Positions 9,595-13,730 of a stretch of 13,730 nt of DNA are shown piece by piece. The translations under genes were made by a program, and so were the position numbers. Numbering within the stretch: position 1 is the first letter of the stretch; each line of letters starts with the position of its first letter. A model generated the notes under the pieces. It searched no databases and was not told the origin of the DNA. It saw only the letters and a list, made by a program, of their open reading frames with translations. The DNA lies in contig NWUY0300013781.1 in the NCBI GenBank assembly GCA_004151065.3, positions 14,935 through 28,664 of the forward strand, read 5' to 3'. The stretch comes from Larix sibirica (lineage: Eukaryota; Streptophyta; Pinopsida; Pinales; Pinaceae).

Positions 9595-9894
9595 TTTAAC
9601 CAACGGCTGGCACCATCGGCGAAGCCAGTGAAACAATCTGACTGCAATGGCATCTACATGAAAAATAATGCTCGATTTTATCTTCAATCCATGGGATAAA
9701 AATGTAAGTAAATGAAATTGAAGACTACATTGTATTAAAATGAAAGGGACAACGTAGAGTGTGAATGATGGCATCACCATTGTGACACTAGATGCCTCTA
9801 GCGTTGATATTTAGACTGATGAAACCAAGTGGTAGGTTGAGTATATTCCCAAATGGAATCCAAAGCCTTTTGTTTTATGGGGGAGAGTATAATA
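9595..9894 (-). other. Candidate LTR of element 2
   Basis: This 300-base stretch lies between a purine-rich run (minus strand 9911-9895) and the primer-site-like sequence at 9589. Its minus strand begins TATTATACTC rather than TG, so its edge is uncertain. It contains a 62-codon open frame (9780-9592; MVMPSFTLYVVPFILIQ), which I do not recognise and take as fortuitous. No second copy is inside the window to prove LTR identity. Confidence 0.28.
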
Positions 9895-9911
9895 TTTCCC
9901 TCGTATCCCAC
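9895..9911 (-). other. Candidate polypurine tract of element 2
   Basis: The minus strand reads GTGGGATACGAGGGAAA, a G/A-rich run broken at three positions, ending just before AT-rich sequence. It lies about 115 bases past the last long open stretch of element 2, where a plus-strand primer would be. The G-rich form is typical of plant gypsy elements, but the tract is imperfect. Confidence 0.35.
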
Positions 9912-10029
9912 TAGATAGATTTCAATGTCTATTGGGTATGTGGTGGATCATGGTTATCCTCCGTGATCGATGGTGGTTGGTATTCCTTTAATGATGATGA
10001 TAATGTATCATTGCTTGTAAGTAAGCGAG

Positions 10030-11140
10030 CTAATGATGACATGTTGATAATGTCACCTTCAACTCCAGTGTTAGATAGTGGGAGGAGGAATTCCACAATG
10101 GGTATCTCCGGGGGGGGGGATGTGGGGGTGGTATGCCATTAGGGGAGGGGGATTGTATTCGAGCCTCATATGTTCGAGGCATACAACTCGCTCGACACGC
10201 AAGATGGGGCACTAGAAGGAATAATGTGTTAATTGTCCACACGATCTGCATGGACGAGTAGTCCACACGCGATTTAGCTTATGCACAATACTTAAAGGGT
10301 GGGTGGAACAATCAGTGATGAGGGGTGCCAGTTGTACTTAGGATCATATGGGAATGGTTCCCACATGATGAAAACCCATGGGGTTGTATTGTTAGCGGTG
10401 ATGCTGGAGGTGCTGGCACATCTGGTGGTGGTGCTAGTAACAGTTGTCTCTCCGATGGAGAGGAAGCGGGTGTTATGATCTCTTTCTATCATGCACCCTG
10501 TGTTGGTACTTGTGTAGTAACAATGCTAATAGAGGATGCTTCAGGAGGTGGTTTTATGACCGCAGAATGTGTGAGGTGAATAGACACTAGCACGTCTCGA
10601 AATCAAGGGAGATCGGGACAATGAAGGGTATAATGCCCAAACTGAGAACGTATTGTGCATGCATGGTTAGTGCGAAATCACTTGGTCTTTGTCTTATTAT
10701 TGGCACTAGATGATGTGCCCCCTGCTACAGTGTTTAGGGAATGGGTGATTCTAATGGGAGTGTTGGGAAAATTCCCGAGCTCAGGTAAGGTAGGAAATAG
10801 GTTAGTTGCATGTCTTGGTTTCCTGCATAGAGCGCATGCTGGAGTGACTATAGGAGTGAGAGTAGTAATTGGGACTACTACGGATTTAAACTTAGGTTGT
10901 TTTGTGCCCTCTACATTAGGCTTAGTGGGCTCCAGTGGTGGTTGAGTTATGGTTTCCATTGTTGCAGTTGGAGGTCCTGGTGGTGGTTTGGTGGAAACGA
11001 GTGTAAACTCATAATGGGGTAATGGCTTAGAAGCCATCTCTAGATATGGTGGTATAAGTTACCACACAGGAATTCCCAAAGTGAGCTTCGGTAGTGTAAG
11101 TTGTGCCATTACTATCATTCCTTGTACTCCCGTGGGGGGT
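10030..11140 (-). pseudogene. Proline-rich double zinc-knuckle region of element 2 (gag nucleocapsid-like, broken)
   Basis: One frame runs from about 11140 to the stop at 10030 with stops but no net frameshift. It includes GMIVMAQLTLPKLTLGIPVW, then MASKPLPHYEFTLVSTKPP (11037), QPKFKSVVVPITTLTP, a knuckle CALCRKPRHATNLF and, after a TGA, a second knuckle CTIRSQFGHYTLHC. Each keeps C-x2-x-x4-H-x4 spacing but has lost one ligand: the last Cys is Phe in the first, the second Cys is Arg in the second. The tail is Pro-rich (PPPDVPAPPASP, PPPHPPPRRYP). Zinc knuckles bind retroelement RNA in nucleocapsid. The odd point is position: it follows the protease, where RT is expected. It may be a second gag tail joined by recombination, or a real extra domain. 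Confidence 0.7.
10110..10151 (+). other. G-run cluster with quadruplex potential
   Basis: The plus strand has G runs at 10110-10119 (ten Gs), 10124-10128, 10142-10145 and 10147-10151, separated by short spacers. Four such runs meet the simple pattern for a G-quadruplex, although the third spacer is long. On the minus strand these are C runs coding the poly-Pro part of the element 2 tail, so the simplest cause is proline codon use plus slippage. Confidence 0.5.
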
Positions 11141-11370
11141 ACAAGAAAGGGATCTTAAATACCAGTGGCACTGATGGGTTCAAGGTCTGGTCATTGTTGC
11201 GACTCTTAGGGAGTACATATGCTAAAGTGGAGGGGGCTTGTGACTTGTCTTCAAAGGTGAATATAGTACACATGATACCATCTGTAGATACAGGTATCTC
11301 AGGTGGAGGGATTAAGTATTCCCCTAGCAAATCAGAAACTTTGTAAATGCCCAGACCAATGTCAACATAT
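11115..11370 (-). pseudogene. Linker between protease and zinc-knuckle region of element 2
   Basis: A one-base shift in the C-rich run near 11380 moves the frame. In the new frame the code reads DIGLGIYKVSDLLG, then EYLIPPPEIPVSTDG and MCTIFTFEDKSQAP, staying open to 11115. The conserved-looking PPPEIP and the smooth continuation from the protease suggest that it belongs to the same polyprotein. Near 11140 the frame changes again, where PFLVPPTGVQGMIV continues into the knuckle region. I do not know a function; it resembles the variable spacer that separates protease from RT in related elements. The continuity across both shifts argues that the downstream knuckle region was already joined before decay. 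Confidence 0.55.
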
Positions 11371-12340
11371 TTGGGGGAATTGTCGATTCTATGGTGGGTA
11401 GGAAAATATCTGCATCTGTATTGATGTGGGGATCGTAGTAGTTAAGATAGTCAAGGGTGATAATATTACCATTATGGGGGAAAATCATGATATGGAAAAA
11501 TGAGGAGGCTACTTCCTTCATGGAATACATATAACTATGGCCCAGGAGGATGTTGTAGTCGAGTTGTGCATCGGCTACCTTGATATCTAAAAGTACCATC
11601 TTGACCCATATCTCAATGGGGGGATTTTCGTATAAGAATAAAGGTTTCGATGGTATCCCATCATAAGTGCGAAGGGAAATGGATGAGGGGACCAAATCTG
11701 GGGATCCCAAACATTTCTAGACATGAGTAGACATCACACAAGTTGATGCTCCTTCATCGACTATGCATCAATGAATGATAATGTTCTTGATTGTGATGGG
11801 AATCTGAAATTGGATTGATGAGGTTAGTCACAACTCACATTTTTCGAGATAGAAGGTCATGAGACACAAATCAAAAGGGTCAACGATGCCTAATGCACCG
11901 ATTTATGCATTCTTTTGGGAAGGACAAGACTAAAGAACATCTAAAGTTGACATGGAAGCAGGTGATTGAGCCAAGTCATCTACAATACTGTAGTTGTGGG
12001 AAGATTTCATGTGAGGGTTTTGGTTAGTCCGTCTAAGCGGTGCTTTGGGAGCCTTTGGGATTTGGTCACTTTTTGGATGATGTATTTGCAAAGGCCCAGA
12101 GGTGGTACGAACATCATCTCCACGCGGAGATTCAGTCATGGCATACCCTTTAGCACAGATTTGAAGGTTGATTTCAGTTGTGTTCATGTAAATATTTTGG
12201 AAGGCTTCATCACCTAGAAGGAATTGATCTGGCTATTGGGTAAATACCCTTGGATTGGAAAAGGGTTGTAACAACATAGTTGTCTTGGGTTGTGGCACAT
12301 TTGGTGCTTGAGGAGGGTTGGTTTAGGTCAACTTCTTTGC
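11371..12340 (-). pseudogene. Retropepsin-like protease of element 2 (broken)
   Basis: An aspartic protease that would cleave the gag polyprotein. The pre-protease segment (12187-11930) shows SIVDDLAQSPASMSTLDVL, of the kind that precedes the protease in plant gypsy gag-pol. The active site reads IVDEGASTCVMS with the Asp codon at 11758-11756; the classical loop is D-S/T-G, so Glu occupies the middle position. Downstream are SLRTYDGIPSKPL, IEIWVKMVLLDIKV, LDYNILLGHSYMY and FFHIMIFPHNGNIITLDYL, the flap and C-terminal LLG elements of the fold. Stops at 11770 (TGA, next to the active site) and 11719 (TAG) break it. The frame is the same as gag upstream. The catalytic Asp survives, unlike in element 1. 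Confidence 0.82.
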
Positions 12341-13659
12341 TTCAAGCATTTATTTGCACTCAGGGATTAATGGGAAATGGTGTGTGTAGTGTCCATATTC
12401 TCCACACATGAAGAAAGTATAATTGGTCCGAAGGTTGGCGTTCTTCTCTGCTTGGGGGGGTTATTTCCCCCCTCATTTTGGTTACCCATATTCTAGTTAT
12501 GGGGAGGGGGATTCCCCCCTATCCTTGTTGATGATTTTGCATATTAATTACTTTATTCTTCCTCTGATGCTGAGGATTTAGGGGATTAGCCATGTTCAAC
12601 TACTCAAATCTCTGATTTTGTTGGCAGGAGAAGGATATACTAGATTCATCCCGATTTGAGGCATGGGGGTAGGACTAGAAGGACCAGAAAATGGGAAATA
12701 TGGATTGTATCAAGTTGCAGGAAGATATGCGTTAGGTGCCCTATATGATGTGGAAGTAGGATCTGAGGATGCCATTTATAGTGACGGTACCTAATGTTCT
12801 TGGATAAAATTTGGTTATGTAGGGATTAATGGACCATAAGCTAATTGAACAAACGGAGGGTTTGGTACAGTGGGAGGTGCTACTGAAATGGATGGCACTG
12901 GTGGGTACTCTTGTTCCTTGTTGAGTGGTATAGATGTTGATGGTTGGGAAACGTTTCCTTGGTGGTAAATAGCCCCAATAATCCCATCAGTTGAGTTCAA
13001 AGAACGGTGTCAAGGAAAATTTGGGAGGACAATATATAGGTACCCAGATTTTGCAAAGATAAGGTCAAAATGTTGGCCCTTCATGATGGCCTCTTCTTCC
13101 GTTTTAGGTAAGGAGGTTTCCACATCTTTTGAAATCATGGGTTGCAATGATTTTAGGAACCAATCCAATAGGAATTAAGGTAGGATATATATTTTACACA
13201 AGGTACGATGCCTATTCCATTCATGGATGTGATCCACGACATGGGCCTAAGTTGATTGTCAAAACTCCGTGAGGATTTCAAGCCCTAGGTCATGATGAAT
13301 GAGAAACTAAAAATATGTGAGGAAAATAGTGGCGATTGAATCAAATGTGGTATAAGTCATAGATGGTAGGTTAACATACCATTTAGTCATTGTTCCTATA
13401 AGGTTCCCTACAAGAGGCGAATAAGAACATAGTCATCAACGATGCTATTAGATGAACACCATAGGTGAAATGACATTATGTGGTTTGTTGGAACATCTCC
13501 ATGGTTCCATTCAAAATTTGGAATATATAAAGGAATCTTAGGGGACATATCTGGACAAGTTGGATCATGAAGGATGGGATCATTAATCAATTTAGCTAGT
13601 TTAGGGATATTCAAGCTTTCCATAAAAGAAATATTTGTGTTGGGGATTTGTGCCACCAT
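12341..13659 (-). pseudogene. Gag of element 2 (broken)
   Basis: Capsid-like protein of a plant Ty3/gypsy element. The ATG at 13659 opens MVAQIPNTNISFMESLNIPK, and the following LAKLINDPILHDPT and HIMSFHLWCSSNS fit the N-terminal gag family, so this start is chosen. A shift near 13400 changes frame. The core then reads KWYVNLPSMTYTTFDS, DLGLEILTEF, AHVVDHIHEWNRHR, FLLDWFLKSLQPMISKDVE and GQHFDLIFAKSGYLY, followed by TDGIIGAIYH (13000) and a Pro-rich stretch. A degraded knuckle at about 12425-12380 reads FFMCGEYGHYTPFP, having lost two ligands. Stops lie at 13309, 13261, 13249, 13177 and 13012, four of which are one C-to-T step from Gln or Arg. It runs on into the protease frame without net shift. 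Confidence 0.85.
12454..12519. repeat. Two G/C-run hairpins in tandem
   Basis: Seven Gs (12454-12460) face six Cs (12467-12472) across a 6-nt loop; 29 bases past the C run, GGGGAGGGGG (12501-12510) faces six Cs (12514-12519) across three bases. They lie in the gag-to-protease part of element 2, where homopolymer runs also threaten the reading frame. Function unknown. Confidence 0.5.
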
Positions 13660-13730
13660 GGTGATGATTTATGTGATCAAGTGAGAGTGATTGTAAAGGG
13701 TAATAAAAACAATTGAACACATGCAAAAAT
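13660..13730 (-). other. 5' leader of element 2 gag, cut by the window edge
   Basis: The 71 bases upstream of the gag ATG carry no coding signal. The primer-binding site and 5' LTR expected further upstream lie outside the window. Confidence 0.5.

Larger units (their letters stand above)
9572..13730 (-). mobile_element. Element 2: degenerate gag-protease-zinc-knuckle retroelement without visible pol
   Basis: Read on the minus strand, this block starts with a gag at 13659, continues through a nucleocapsid knuckle and a retropepsin, then a Pro-rich region with two more knuckles, and ends near a purine tract and LTR-like sequence. The gag and protease motifs are plant Ty3/gypsy (OTA) type and clearly differ from element 1. 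From about 13400 to 11370 the code stays in one frame apart from stops, then shifts near 11370 and again near 11140. I searched all visible motifs and found no RT, RNase H or integrase. The right edge runs out of the window, so the 5' LTR is not seen. It may be a non-autonomous element or a recombinant of two. Confidence 0.75.

Noticed and set aside
9592-9780. 62-codon hydrophobic open frame as a possible env-like or membrane protein
   Set aside because: It has hydrophobic stretches but no signal-peptide start or coiled-coil context, lies in LTR-like sequence, and ends right before a primer-site-like motif. I treat it as fortuitous.
10220-10266. A third zinc-knuckle-like pattern, CRSCGQLTHYSF followed by a stop and Cys
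   Set aside because: The C-x2-C-x4-H-x4-C spacing is met only by reading through TAG, in a frame different from that of the other two knuckles, and the flanking frame has no other support. Chance is the simpler reading.
10325-10945. Plus-strand Gly-rich open frames
   Set aside because: They are antisense to the Pro-rich zinc-knuckle region; Gly-rich peptides are what antisense of Pro codons yields.
1-13730. CRISPR array, bacterial operon, tRNA or rRNA genes
   Set aside because: No spaced direct repeats, no ribosome-binding-site-led gene series, and no cloverleaf or rRNA sequence were seen. The content is a plant-type retroelement landscape.

Overview
The window looks like intergenic DNA from a large, repeat-rich seed-plant nuclear genome. 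I see no intact gene of any kind. Both coding regions are decayed Ty3/gypsy LTR retrotransposons read on the minus strand, with family motifs of the plant Athila/Tat (OTA) type. The depth of decay and the low gene density would suit a gymnosperm, but that is inference.

Layout on the + coordinate scale: 1-2045 is non-coding sequence with several perfect inverted repeats, one exon-like segment and one ambiguous base. From 2046 to about 8066 lies element 1. Read from right to left it has a tRNA primer-binding site next to a possible LTR edge (8044-8067), an A-rich leader, gag (7743-5941), protease, reverse transcriptase, RNase H and integrase (ending 2128), then a 28-nt purine tract (2073-2046). 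Its order is complete gag-PR-RT-RH-IN, but stops, frameshifts and lost catalytic residues show that it is dead. From 8067 to about 9570 there is no coding signal; this probably includes the 5' LTR of element 1. From about 9572 to beyond 13730 lies element 2. It has a gag starting at 13659, a retropepsin with a D-E-G-A active site (11758), a linker, then a proline-rich region with two zinc knuckles (11140-10030), a possible polypurine tract (9911-9895) and LTR-like and primer-site-like sequence (9894-9572). No RT, RNase H or integrase was found in it.

Element 1 would once have been autonomous. Element 2, as seen here, encodes only structural and protease functions, so it was either a non-autonomous gag-pro element relying on the pol of a relative, or an element that lost pol and was joined to a second gag tail. 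Most in-frame stops in both elements are one transition (C to T or G to A) from Gln, Arg or Trp codons, the usual sign of old, methylated, silenced retrotransposons. Expected ancestral residues were judged from general knowledge of these families, not from an alignment.
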